The notes below the pieces were generated by a model. The model saw only the letters and a program-made list of their open reading frames with translations. It searched no databases and had not been told where the DNA came from. Positions 33,201-44,200 of a stretch of 64,000 nucleotides of DNA are shown piece by piece; the first letter of the stretch is position 1; each line of letters starts with the position of its first letter. Origin of the DNA: Liolophura sinensis (lineage: Eukaryota; Mollusca; Polyplacophora; Chitonida; Chitonidae). Location: NCBI RefSeq assembly GCF_032854445.1, contig NC_088305.1, positions 4,381,152 through 4,445,151 of the forward strand. The letters are read 5' to 3'. Both the position numbers and the translations under genes were made by a program.

Positions 33201-35563
33201 GTATGAGGTAACAACTACAGGGTCGGTTTATGTTGTCCTTTCGTGCTGGAGTACATTTTTTCTCTGTATAATATCCCGTTCTAAACCAACTGAGGGCCGA
33301 AGTTCATTGCTTTCATGTTAGTATTTGAACCACATCTTTAGTCATGCCAAGCTCACTGGCAAAGTGACTTTGTATAACACATTTTGCCTCTGTTGTAAAG
33401 CAAGAATTAAATGAACTTTACATCCCAGACGAAAAAACAGTTTATACAAAAGAATTCTGTACAGACATAAAGATATATTTAGTGTTAGATGCCCATGTAA
33501 ACCCATTTCTTGTTAACAATCAAGGCAGAAAAGAAAAACATTTTTTTATTGAGGCTGAATTTACCTCCAATGATTAAGTATGCAAATATATACACTGCAG
33601 TTGAATGGCGTTTAGCAAGCACTTGATTGATGAAATTGGTTTTTAAAGTTGAGAACGGAACAAGAGCGCTAATATACTGGATCAGATGAATTCTTTTAAT
33701 TATATAAACATAAAATCTTGACTTATAAATGTGGAATTGTTATTATGTCATGGCGAACAATTACGAACTATATCCCAAAAAATATTTTTTTTTTATTTTC
33801 ACGACCAGATCTTGATAACGAACAGCCAGTCGTGATGTGGCTCGTCTGGTATGATCATGTGCTCTTCTTGATTTGTGGCCTACATATCGTAATACAGACA
33901 CGTTTAGTGGGGCGTGTACTATTAATAACACGTCGCTATAGATGTCTCTGTATAACAAGCAGACTTTTTGTTTACTTTGAATAGGCATAAGTATAAAGCA
34001 ACACACGTCTATGAAGAAAGTATTGTGTTTCAGGCAGACCTCGGTTCATGGGCCCTTGTGAGTCAGGTGAGGGTGTACCTGCTAACCCCAGGTGTCAAGG
34101 TCAAGGTTGAAGCTGGTCTTGACCCTGCTACATGGGAAGAGTCTTCTATGGTAAGGAGCAATTACAAATGTTACTATTTTGTATTTTATAAGATTTTAGG
34201 TTTTAATGGATTTTATGCTTTTATGTCACTGCGAGGTGCAGGAAGAGATGTCCTCACCCAGGTTCAAGACACATACCCACCCATGCACAAGTACATGTAA
34301 AAGTACATATGTGCGCGATGAGTGACATGTTTCCAAAATCTAGGTTAACTTTTTACGGTTAACGCCCACTTCTTTGAAATATATGCAAAAATTAGGTCAA
34401 AAATTACAGCTGTGGCACAGGTATCAGTTTATGACTCAGACTTCCTGGTCTACTGATTGACACCTGTTCAAAAAGCTCACAATACGTAGCCACTGAATTG
34501 CGAGAAATCTTATAAAATGCAAGTAGTACGATTGTAATTATGTAAATTTTTGGAAACTTTCGTGGTTCATTTGACATGATTTAAATTCGTCGCGTCGGTT
34601 GACAAAATTTAATGTAGTGGCAATATAACAGTTTAGGAAACAAACAGAAAAATCAGTCCATCAATTAATTTCTCAATCAATCGAAAACAGGTGTACCGTC
34701 AGGGTCGTGTGATAAAGGCTGAGTTCGACCCACCGGTGTTGTCCCAGTACGTCAGGGTGACGGTCACAGACTTCTACGACGACGTCGAGCTGGAAATGAT
34801 GGCTATAGGATGTCCCAGGCGACGGACGGTGGCTGAAGAAAGTAAGACACATATTGCTTCCTACAAATTCTAATCGTTTGTGGAAACCCCACAACCATTG
34901 GATATGACAACGACGTGATACGTCTTAGATGAATCGTAATGGTTGCTAATAACGTTATGGAATGCGTTTTACGGCCAGGATGCAGGTTTCTGTAAGATTA
35001 AATATTTATTCATGTATTTTACTCAATTGGTGTTTTACGCCGTACTCAAGAATATTTCACTTATACAACGGTCATCAGAATTATGGTGGAAAGAAACCGG
35101 ACAGAGCCCAGGAGAAACGTACGACAATCCGCAGGTTGCTGAGAGACCTTCCCACGGATGACCGGAGAGGAAGCCAGCATGAGCTGCACTTGAACTCATG
35201 TCAACCGCATGTGTGGGAGGCCCCTGCATGATTGCGCCGCGCTGGCACGCTGATCACTCGGCCACGGAGGCTCGTGGTCAATTTAAAGGAAACTTTAAAA
35301 TAGATGAATGCGACGATTGCTGTGAAATACTTAATTTTCGCGTGGAACTAATTTTCGCGGATTTCGCGGTGAGTAATTTACCGCGAAAAATAATTCCAGC
35401 GCAAAAAATATAAGATATAAAAATATAAAATATAGTAATGTGTATTTCTTAAGAGTGAATTGTAGGAGATCTACATAATACTGCTAAGATACTCGTACAG
35501 TTGTGAGGATTTCAATACTAAGGTGTTGTTTCTGTTTCTTCTGTTTCAGACTTGCTGTATTAG
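29610..35563 (+). CDS. Secreted single F5/8 type C (discoidin) domain protein, copy 2
   Basis: Five exons join in phase: 29610-29676, 30598-30782, 34034-34150, 34691-34841 and 35550-35563, encoding about 177 residues. A signal peptide (MNLASMSMFVLMTLACSLHS) is followed by one F5/8 type C domain, about residues 28-164. It has Cys 28, the core MLASSERDRRHSATHG, NTGWSP...GEWLE, ADLGSW, VKVEAGLDPATW, YVRVTV and ELEMMAIGC. The protein ends RRRTVAEENLLY. The domain fills the mature protein, so it is a small soluble discoidin-like lectin or adhesion factor; its ligand cannot be inferred. Shared architecture and motifs with the gene 1.8 kb upstream show tandem duplication. Most residues of the GLA...TGWSP and GEWLE blocks are shared, while the signal peptides and C-termini differ completely. 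Confidence 0.9.
29975..30118 (-). mobile_element. 5'-truncated SINE
   Basis: TTTGATTGGTGTTTTACGCT, CAGCATTATGGTGGGAGG and TTCCCACTTACGGCC match the abundant family. Imperfect flanking repeats (TGTGTAGGA and TGTGAGTAGGA) may be the target-site duplication. Confidence 0.85.
30170..30278 (-). mobile_element. 5'-truncated SINE with 14-bp target-site duplication
   Basis: (TTTA)n, then TTGATTGGTGTTTTACGCCG through GAATTATGGTGGGC. GTTCATGTAGATTT occurs exactly at 30156-30169 and 30279-30292. Confidence 0.9.
30598..30782 (+). CDS. Discoidin-domain gene 2, domain exon A
   Basis: Acceptor CTATTACAG, donor GAG then GTAGGT. It encodes NTDKCRRSELKILNG, LPDPGTLMLASSERD and GLAFGNTGWSPRQWRRGEWL. Confidence 0.9.
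30808..30860 (+). repeat. G-rich tract
   Basis: Runs of G (up to 8) separated by single T or C: GAGGGGGGGTGGGGGGGTGG and on. It lies 25 bases after the donor of domain exon A of gene 2 and meets the G-quadruplex pattern on the coding strand. Confidence 0.85.
31160..31330 (-). mobile_element. Old, diverged SINE copy
   Basis: TATTTGATTGATAGTTAACA, GAAAGAATTTTTCAGTTATA and TGCCCGGCGTAAACCACCG align with the abundant family at low identity. Confidence 0.6.
32628..32873 (+). mobile_element. Near full-length SINE with 12-bp target-site duplication
   Basis: CCGTGGCTCAGTTGGTTAGC, GTGAGTTCACGTCC (box B), CATAATGCTGGGCGCCGTCG and CAATCAAATAAATAAATAA. ATATTAAACCGG flanks it at 32616-32627 and 32874-32885. 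In intron 2 of discoidin-domain gene 2. Confidence 0.93.
34034..34150 (+). CDS. Discoidin-domain gene 2, domain exon B
   Basis: Acceptor TGTGTTTCAG, donor ATG then GTAAGG; 39 codons, phase 0/0: ADLGSWALVSQVRVYLL and VKVEAGLDPATWEESSM. Same length as its counterpart in gene 1. Confidence 0.9.
34691..34841 (+). CDS. Discoidin-domain gene 2, domain exon C
   Basis: Acceptor GAAAACAG (weak pyrimidine tract), donor GAAA then GTAAGA; 151 nt as in gene 1. It encodes VIKAEFDPPVLSQYVRVTVT and VELEMMAIGC. Confidence 0.9.
35008..35278 (-). mobile_element. Full-length SINE (minus strand)
   Basis: CAATTGGTGTTTTACGCCGT through CTCGGCCACGGAGGC, with body and tRNA-like head present. It lies in the last intron of discoidin-domain gene 2. 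No clear target-site duplication. Confidence 0.88.
35550..35563 (+). CDS. Discoidin-domain gene 2, last coding exon
   Basis: Acceptor TTCTTCTGTTTCAG with a strong pyrimidine tract; in phase it reads NLLY then TAG. A poly(A) signal lies 160 bases downstream. Confidence 0.72.
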
Positions 35564-35722
35564 CTCTCCGGGCCCCGGTTATTCAATCGATGCTAAATGA
35601 CAGATTTCCTCAAGAAACTTTGATGCTGATTTCGATATACCTGAATATATAAACTATGTATTTCACCATGGGGTCATGCACTTGAATGCTTTTAGATGGT
35701 GACTATTTATATGTCTGTGATA

Positions 35723-35728
35723 AATAAA
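35723..35728 (+). terminator. Poly(A) signal of discoidin-domain gene 2
   Basis: AATAAA in GATAAATAAAGTTT, 160 bases after the stop codon, within plausible 3' UTR distance. Confidence 0.6.
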
Positions 35729-35750
35729 GTTTAAAGTTCCATAGTTGGCT

Positions 35751-37299
35751 TCTGTAAATTTATCCAAACCATTACAAAATTGTGTGAGGCAATCTGCAAG
35801 AAATATGTTATGCCGTGGATTTGACGGGCAAAAGGTAAGTGGGGTGCATATCCGGGCTGTAGTTTGTTCTTCACCACAACAGCTAACGGCGGAATCTCTG
35901 ACTAGAGGTTGAGTAGCCATGAATATGGCGTTTCCTAATATTTCCAAACCTACTAGTTTTGCATAGTAAATTACTAACGAACTCACCAAGGTAACGCAAT
36001 CAATTCATAAAGCACTCGATCAGGCAATCATCGAAAAGGGCTGAGAGTACATCACAAACAAATTAAGCAATCAAGTCTACTCCTAAGCCTTCTCTCACAG
36101 CAAACCATTTCGCCTTGTGAACAACGCTTTTGCAACATCTGTAATCGAACAAATTTCGTTGAAATCAGCAACATTTACAGAGAATTGAAAACTGATATAA
36201 AAAGATTTTATTGGTGACATACATGAAGTAACGAACGTGAGCTATATTTACATGTCTTTCCTTCAGTTCAAACCGATTGGATATACAATCGACAAAAATA
36301 ACCCGATTTCACAAAACAGTTATGGTGTTAACCAAAATACACGATTTAACCAGAGAAAGGACTTTCCAAATTAAGTACAAATCAAGTTAGAGGAGATTTT
36401 TTTTAGCTCTATGTTTCTGATATTTGTTAAGATCACAAGATAGAAAGAAATAGAACACGCAGATCCAACACTGGGGAAAAGCAACCAGTTGAGATTCCGT
36501 AAAAGTTGTTAGAAAGCGGTATGTAGATCGACTCTAGAGTGACTGATAGTGTAAGGCAGATGTTTATAGAAAACATTAAAATCTTGAATTTGTTTCTTTG
36601 TTCAGTTTTTGTTATGCAAGTCACATGCGGTTTTAAAGGTCATATACTGTTACCTCTAGGATGAGATGTGCAAACTGATCGCATATTGGATAAGGAGTGA
36701 ATGTCACCAACAGATGTGAAATTCAAAATGTTGTACTGACAAAAAAACACGTTCAACCTAAGCATGTGACACGTTGGCTTCGCTGGTTAAAAGCTCACCC
36801 TAGAGTTTACCTACTAAATCTGTCTGGTCATTCTATATCATGTCCCGTGTCACATGTTTACATGCACAGACCGATGAGTAACTCAACACCTGGAGTTTTG
36901 GTTAACACAGCCCTTTTAGCTGTAAACATATACTATATTTACCCGGTGTACGCTGGTGCACAAAATAGTAATATACACTGCAAGGAAAAGAGAAAGAGAA
37001 AGAAAAAGACTTAAAAGACCTTACCGTGAATAACATGACTCATAATACAAATCAGTCATAAATACTATTCTGATATTGCAACAGAATTTAACAACAGAAC
37101 GAAAGAAATTCTTATTAATAATGATACATTATTTGTCAACTCTGAATGAACGAAATTGAACTCACAGGGAGATTTTTACAAAACAAGTATCACCGGGAAC
37201 AAATGGAGGGCAGGTCTGACCTGTTCAATCTTAGAAATAGACAATGATGCAATCAAAACACATGCTGATTTGAATATTTCCATATAGGTTGCAAAAAGG
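35751..37299. other. Intergenic spacer
   Basis: No gene supported. A 105-codon frame at 36697-37014 ends in a Lys/Arg run and shows no domain. Confidence 0.5.
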
Positions 37300-38625
37300 T
37301 CAACCACAAAGAGTGAATCCAAAGTTATAAAACGCCGAAGGGGTGGAGAGAAGACGACAAAACCACATACTGTACCAGTACTTTACAAGTTTTCTACCAC
37401 AAACACCTGAAGCCTTTTAGGCATAAAATAGTCGAAAGTTAAAAAGGCGGAAGGAGTGGATAAAGGGTGCCAAAACAGCGTACTGTACCAGTACTTTAGA
37501 ATTTTTCTACCACAAACACCTGGAGCCTTTTAAGCATAAAATAGTCGAAAGTTAAAAAGGCCGAAAGAGTGGATAAAGAGTGCCAAAACAGCGTACTGTG
37601 CCAGTACTTTACAATTTTTCTACCACAAACACCTGAAGCCTTTCAAGCATAAAATAATCGAAAGTTATAAAAGGCGGAAGGAGTGGATAAAGGGTGCCAA
37701 GACAGCGTACTGTACCAGTACTTTACAAGTTTTCTACCACAAACACATGAAGCCTTTCAAGCATAAAATAATCGAAAGTTATAAAAGGCGGAAGGAGTGG
37801 ATAAAGGGTGCCAAGACAGCGTACTGTACCAGTACTTTACAATTTTTCTACCACAAACACCTGGAGCCTTTCAAGCATAAAATAATCGAAAGTTATAAAA
37901 GGCGGAAGGAGTGGATAAAGGGTGCCAAAACAGCGTACTGTACCAGTACTTTACAAGTTTTCTACTACAAACACCTGAAGCCTTTCAAGCATAAAATAAT
38001 CGAAAGTTATAAAAGGCGGAAGGAGTGGATAAAGGGTGCCAAAACAGCGTACTGTACCAGTACTTTACAAGTTTTCTACCACAAACACTTGAAGCCTTTC
38101 AAGCATAAAATAATCGAAAGTTATAAAAGGCGGAAGGAGTGGATAAAGGGTGCCAAAACAGCGTACTGTACCAGTACTTTACAAGTTTTCTACCACAAAC
38201 ACATGAAGCCTTTCAAGCATAAAATAATCGAAAGTTATAAAAGGCGGAAGGAGTGGATAAAGGGTGCCAAGACAGCGTACTGTACCAGTGCTTTACAATT
38301 TTTCTACCACAAACACCTGGAGCCTTTCAAGCATAAAATAATCGAAAGTTATAAAAGGCGGAAGGAGTGGATAAAGGGTGCCAAGACAGCGTACTGTACC
38401 AGTACTTTACAAGTTTTCTACCACAAACACCTGAAGCCTTTCAAGCATAAAATAATCGAAAGTTATAAAAGGCGGAAGGAGTGGATAAAGGGTGCCAAGA
38501 CAGCGTACTGTACCAGTACTTTACAATTTTTCTACCACAAACACCTGGAGCCCTTTTACAGCAAAAAATAATCGAAAGTTATAAAAGGCGGAAGGAGTGG
38601 ATAAAGGATGACAAAACATCATACA
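37300..38625 (+). repeat. 114-bp tandem array (about 11 copies) with an open 274-codon frame
   Basis: The unit is 114 bp (starts at 37747, 37861, 37975 and on). Earlier copies at 37407, 37520 and 37633 are spaced 113 bp and carry frame breaks. From 37747 to 38571 every unit reads in one frame as 38 residues: CCTTTCAAGCATAAAATAAT gives PFKHKIIESY, then KRRKEWIKGAKTAYCTS and TLQVFYHKHLK. Differences between copies are few and mostly at five fixed sites, both silent and replacing. The frame begins with an ATG that is itself a Leu-to-Met variant of the unit. No signal peptide or known domain is seen, and there are no splice or promoter signs, so I treat it as a satellite. A repeat protein is not excluded. 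Confidence 0.9.
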
Positions 38626-40394
38626 CATTTAACTTAAGGCAAAAGTTGTAGGTTGATTTTGCAAACGATGTCATACAATTAACTTGCAGGTTAAATTGGT
38701 ACGATACAAAGGAACAGTGACTGGTTTCGGTATTTTTGTGATTTCATGTCTTTTTTGCTGAATAAAGGCAATAATAAACAAAGACAGTAACAGACAAAGG
38801 CAATAATAGACAAAGTCAATAAAATACAAAGCCAGTAATACACAACGGCAAGAAAAAAATGTACGTGTCACTTAGCCAATAAGCGCAGTCTTAAAGCCTA
38901 CAGAATGACATTGTTCGATGGATTTCCCCTCATTTAAAGTCTTGAAACGTCGTTACTCAGATTAACATTGTACAGTATTGCATGATGACGATAGGCACCA
39001 AAATTTCTGTCACATGATTGCATAGATAACAATGGAAACATAGCCAATGTGCGTTAAAATAGTTGTGAGAAAGCCTACAATAATAACTATTAAAATAAGA
39101 AAAAGAGAAAAGGTCGAATGTTTGTGAATGATAAGATCGATAACATATAAATACATAAGTATTGGCGCTGAAGATATTTTTTCGGGATTCTTTTCGTTTT
39201 TCCGGCAAGAAGTGTCGGTACCTTCGTGTAGGGGACCGACATTTTTTTAAAACCACTGAGACAGATCTATTGATGAATTTTCATGTATGTCAAATACTGT
39301 CTGAAAAAATAAATCCATGACTGACTTATCGTAGTAACTTGTAATTTTACTGGCATTTTTACACAAAAATGCATTATAAAAAGTGTTGTGTTTGAAATGT
39401 GTGCTTACAAATGACTATTTGCATGTTGTTATTATGTAATGGAAGAACTAACTAAGTATTAAAGGGAGGTTTTGTAACGTTTACTTAAATTATAAAAATA
39501 ATCAACAATGTAAACGATTATTACAGAAAAATAAACCAACGAATATTAACAGGTAAGAAAGTTCGTTGGCTCTTAAAACATAGATAAAAGTTAAGATCTC
39601 AAATGCCAATTTTTCTGTCCCAAGAAAGCCTCAGAGCAATTACCTTCACTTTTATGAATTGTATATATTAAGGTTGACAGATTGAAGGAAAATGCAGCAC
39701 TATAGGTCTTATATGAAAAAAAACACAAAAAAAACCACAAAAAAAAAACGTAACCAACGTGTCGACGGAAGCACGGATCAAGCAAAATCTTCACTTATTG
39801 GCCAGCATGAAAAGACTATGCCGACGAAATCTGTTGTCTTGGTAATTACACCTGGGTTTCCTTGTGGAGAGCCAGGGAGGAGGACTCAAAGCTGGAGTCC
39901 TGAGTACAACTGACTGGATTCCCAGCGGCCTGTATGGGATAGTTCAAGGTCTGTATTGGGTACTCTGTCTGCGTCTCTGGGGACAAGAAAAAACAACAAC
40001 AAAACACATCCAGAGATTACCATTTGATAACTGGAACTGGAACAAATCAAAGAATGACCTAAATGTCAGCGACAAGACCCGTAGGATACAGTTCTTTCAT
40101 AACATATTTTAAAAGAAATTTTTAGAATGATTTAAATTTACTATTTAAATCTATTCTTTACTTCTTTAGACCCAAAGTCGTACGTGGTCCAATGATGATA
40201 AAGCATCGTCACGTAAATGTAAAACGTTACAAAAGTGTTTGATCCCTTGGCGGGCATCTTTGTCGAAAACTTGTGTAATCTTTTACAGTTTTGTCGCAAT
40301 GCTATGAATTCTTTATTTTGAGGGCTTAAGTGCAGTATCGGATTTAAAGGTAGGCTACATTCATAGTGTTTTTGGTGTCCATGCTGTTCTGCGG
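38626..40394. other. Intergenic spacer
   Basis: AT-rich, no gene supported. A small ACAAAGNCAATAATA-type repeat lies at 38765-38850. The end of the membrane-protein gene may lie in this stretch, but I could not identify a terminal exon. Confidence 0.45.
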
Positions 40395-40409
40395 CCGACG
40401 TGGTGAGCA

Positions 40410-40640
40410 CACCAACGGGGCGTAATGACCCAGAAGCCCCTCACCAATGCGGTCGCTGTGAGTACAAGTTCAACTCATACTGGCTTCCTCTCCGGCTGTA
40501 CGTATCAAGTCTGCCAGCAATTGGCGGAAGGTCGTGGGTTTCTCCCGGGCTCTGCCCGTTTTTCTCTCGCCATAAAGTTGGCCGAAATAATTGAAATATT
40601 CTTTGCTGCGGTGTAAAACACCAATTAAATAAAGAAATAT
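40410..40640 (+). mobile_element. SINE lacking the first part of the head
   Basis: GGCGTAATGACCCAGAAGCC, GTGAGTACAAGTTC (box B), GCGGAAGGTCGTGGGTTTCT and AACACCAATTAAATAAAG match the abundant family. Confidence 0.85.
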
Positions 40641-40939
40641 ATAAATTTATAATGCCAATTTAACAAATACAGTAGTTCGTATTAATGTCTGAGCTCACAT
40701 TACGAGTGTAAACTTCTCAACAGCGTAAGCCGTAGGTCACGTGTACTAAAATTACGAAATCCGGAAGGCATTATACTAACATGCATATTACAGACGATAA
40801 TTTCACACATACAGTTTACAACGAACTTTCTGCTGACACGTAGATCTATTTTATTTTTGTTTTTCACTTCAAGCTATATGTACCTGATTGTTGAGTATAT
40901 TTAACTGTTCGTCCAGACAACGAGCTAGTCGTAAATACA

Positions 40940-41100
40940 TACATTGGTTCAGGTAGAAATAAGTGATGCACTTAATGTTAACAGCAGTTTATTATATAGA
41001 CGTAACTGATCTAGAATTACTCCAAATCCTGTATTGTCGCCACATATAACGTACAATCACATGAAAACAATGACAGGGTTAATGTTATAGGAATAATGCT
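40940..41100 (+). repeat. Fragment of the dispersed element
   Basis: CGCCACATATAACGTACAAT then CACATGAAA resembles the CACATTTAACATACAATCAC segment of the element in gene 1 intron 4; diverged. Confidence 0.4.
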
Positions 41101-41133
41101 TAAGCTAATTGTCAAGAAATATCTTATATTCAC

Positions 41134-41229
41134 CTTTATTGGCAACAGCGACGTTGAGGGCAAATGTTTGGTCGAAGAAATCCCGCAAACGTTTGATCAG
41201 CCAAAGGAAGACAATCCAAGCCATGAAAC
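41134..41229 (-). CDS. Membrane-protein gene, second hydrophobic exon
   Basis: Acceptor CTCCTTACAG, donor AAAG then GTGAAT; 96 nt, phase 1/1. FMAWIVFLWLIKRLRDFFDQ then TFALNVAVANK: a short helix with a basic cytosolic edge, continuing into an unseen exon. Confidence 0.72.
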
Positions 41230-44200
41230 CTGTAAGGAGTAACCATGAAATGACTCTACGACAATACAGAATTGGGACTCGAACCGAAGTTCAAAGGATA
41301 CTATAAAAGGAAGGCAGGGTTTTAAGGAAATGGAAGAAAAATATGCCAACAAATGAGAAATGACATCACTGAACTGGTAACGCAGGTCCAGCTTGTCAGT
41401 CCCCAATTCGGTCTCTCGTCACAGCAAACTACCTCATTTCGGAGTACCAATAGATCCTGATGAAACTCATGTCTCATGAAGAACGCTGAAAAGCTTTGTG
41501 TAATATAGACCCTGAACTCAGTATTAATATGTAAAACCAAGTGTTTTATGAATTTGGGTTTTTCGGATGTAATATGTTGATTATAAGTCTTTATTTATTT
41601 ATTTATTTTGATTGGTGTTTTACGCCGTACTCAAGAATATTTCACTTATACGACGGCGGCCAGCATTATGGTGGGAGGAAACCGGGCAGAGCCCGGAGAA
41701 AACCCACGACCATCCGCAGGCTGCTGGGAGACCTCCCCACGTATAAGTTTTTAAAACAACATAATTAAAACAACAATGAATGGTTATGGCTTAACGCCAT
41801 TTAAAAGGATACAGAATCGACGCTGAATGACTAACAGTGGAGATATATCTTCCTGGGTTAAATCTTGCAACCTTGGTCACGCTTGGATAAATGTACCATA
41901 CTTAAAATTCTGCTTAGGCAAAGTATAACCTGTGCTTGTCCATCTCTTACTTCAGCCAATGAGAATCTATATTGTACGCCTTAAGCACTGTTTTAGCCAT
42001 TTCAAGGCCCGAACATGCTTAAATATGTAAACATTAAATACTTTGTTCGATGTGATAATGAGAACATTCAAAATTAAACAAAATTAGACTGGCATTTTTT
42101 ACAATATAACAACAATATTGAGATAAAGTCTGAAAGTAACTGCTGTCACCTGAGTAAATTCCTGATTGCATATCTGTCTATACGCTGCAAGTTTGTAAAA
42201 TAATACTTAAATTATACAGGGGAAACTTACAATCATGTCACCTATAGTATAGAAGACGAACGACTGTGTGATAATAGATTTTCAGTGACATTTAATCGGT
42301 CAACTTGAAATGTCTGTCTGGTTCAAGCCACGTGTGGTAAACTGAATCAAAATGATAGCAGTGTTACTGATAGCCGTTAACACACGACATCTCGACACTA
42401 TTGGCCCAATCAGTGTTTTGTAGGGATCGTTCGTGTCAAAGTTTAAACCGTCTCACTCAACTGGGCATTGTTAAGCCAAATGAGCTAAGTCTACATAGAT
42501 AAACTCTCTTAAAACATAAGTGTTAACACTGTATACTTATAGAGCACTTATTAGAGTTCCATATATCTGACCACTTTTATTGAGTGTTAATATTTTAACA
42601 CTCTTCACAGGTGTTCATTTTCCAACTCCATTGAAAATATTAATTTTTTTTTTAACTCGGTCAGATAATGCGTATAATTGCGGTCACTCCTTTGATCTCT
42701 TTACATTGTTAAATGCAACACTTTAGTCTTTAGAGTGAATGAACGTTGTTACAATGCAACTTGAAACAAGACATTGTAATGACTGAATGAAATGTTCCAA
42801 TAATGTATTGAGGTAAGGTACGGTATGTGTGAATGCTATTTTCCAGCAATGTCTTTTTTTAAACGAATTCCTTATAACAACATGTCACTCTTTGCAAACG
42901 GGACCAGTTATCATAAATTATTACTCTTTTAGAGTTGCAATCTGTGATAATTTATTGCACCCACCCCCAAACTCTGAGAGGGACTTGTCTGATATAATTA
43001 TTCACACAAGTTGTGTGTTTATTAAACGAATAACACCGGAGAGAAATTGGCAGTTCTTTAACGGTTCTGTGGTGTAGATATTACCCGATGGTGAGACGTT
43101 GAATGTGACAGGGAGCACATTGTAGGTGGTGATGATGGTTCGCGCGGCGTTAGCCAAATACAGCACCAGGGACATCAGCAAGACAACCACGGGAACCACG
43201 GAGGGTACTGACACTTCCCAATCAGTCGAGTCACATCTGTAAGATAAACTAAAACTAGGTATATATTTCATGTAATGCGAAATCCCCCTACCCAGGCAAC
43301 GTAAATTTAATTCAAAATGATGGGAATGACACATGACCAAGAGTCTATACGATAACCCGCAAATCTCGCTCTAAATCGTGATTTCACCTTACATGACTGA
43401 TACGACAAAAACGCGAACTGTGTATATAAAATCGGCCGCTAAACAGTTTTACATATACGATAAGGCTGCTGCTTGTATAATGCTTATTTGGAACTATATC
43501 CTCCAGAACAAATCGACATGTCCACAGACAATATAATGGTAGGCTATATTTCTGACGATCGGTTAGGTTCTTCCAATAACTGAGATGCAAGGAATTATGT
43601 TGAAATGAATTCCCAAAAGCATGCATTTCGGGGTTATTACCATCTATAAATCACTGCTTGTGAATTTGCACACCGGCAAGGACATGCGTATAAGCAGTTG
43701 GAATTTTTTTAATTTTGAATTTTTGTGTAGAAATTGCGTACATTGTGGATATGTAACACAAACGCCATAGTCTCTAAACTGCTGGGTGTACATGGCTATG
43801 AACATTTGCCACGATACTGTGTACCACTCGTATTATCCAAGAGCGAGGCGTAATCGGCGGTTATAGGCTAATCGTTTAAACTTATCAGCAAATAGGCCCA
43901 CTACGGGAGGTAGAGATCACTCTCTCCTAAAAACCCGAAGAAGACTTACATAACCGTAGAAGATGTGCTATGCTGCAAATAGGCTTTAGGGTTAAGCTTG
44001 TTTTATAGGTAATTTATCGTCAGTTTAAACAATACTTCGATCATGTCATCGTGGTGCCTCTTTGAAGCAGGCCAGGCTTCGAAGACAATGGACTATTAAC
44101 CTACCTATTTTAGTTTAGTAGCGAAAAAGGAAGCAGGTTAACAGAACCTAGGCGCCGAAAAAAGTTTTGTTCTGTATCACAGAATAGCTTTGCTGAAATT

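Noticed and set aside
36697-37014. 105-codon plus-strand frame
   Set aside because: No domain; it ends in a low-complexity Lys/Arg run and has AT-rich composition like its surroundings.
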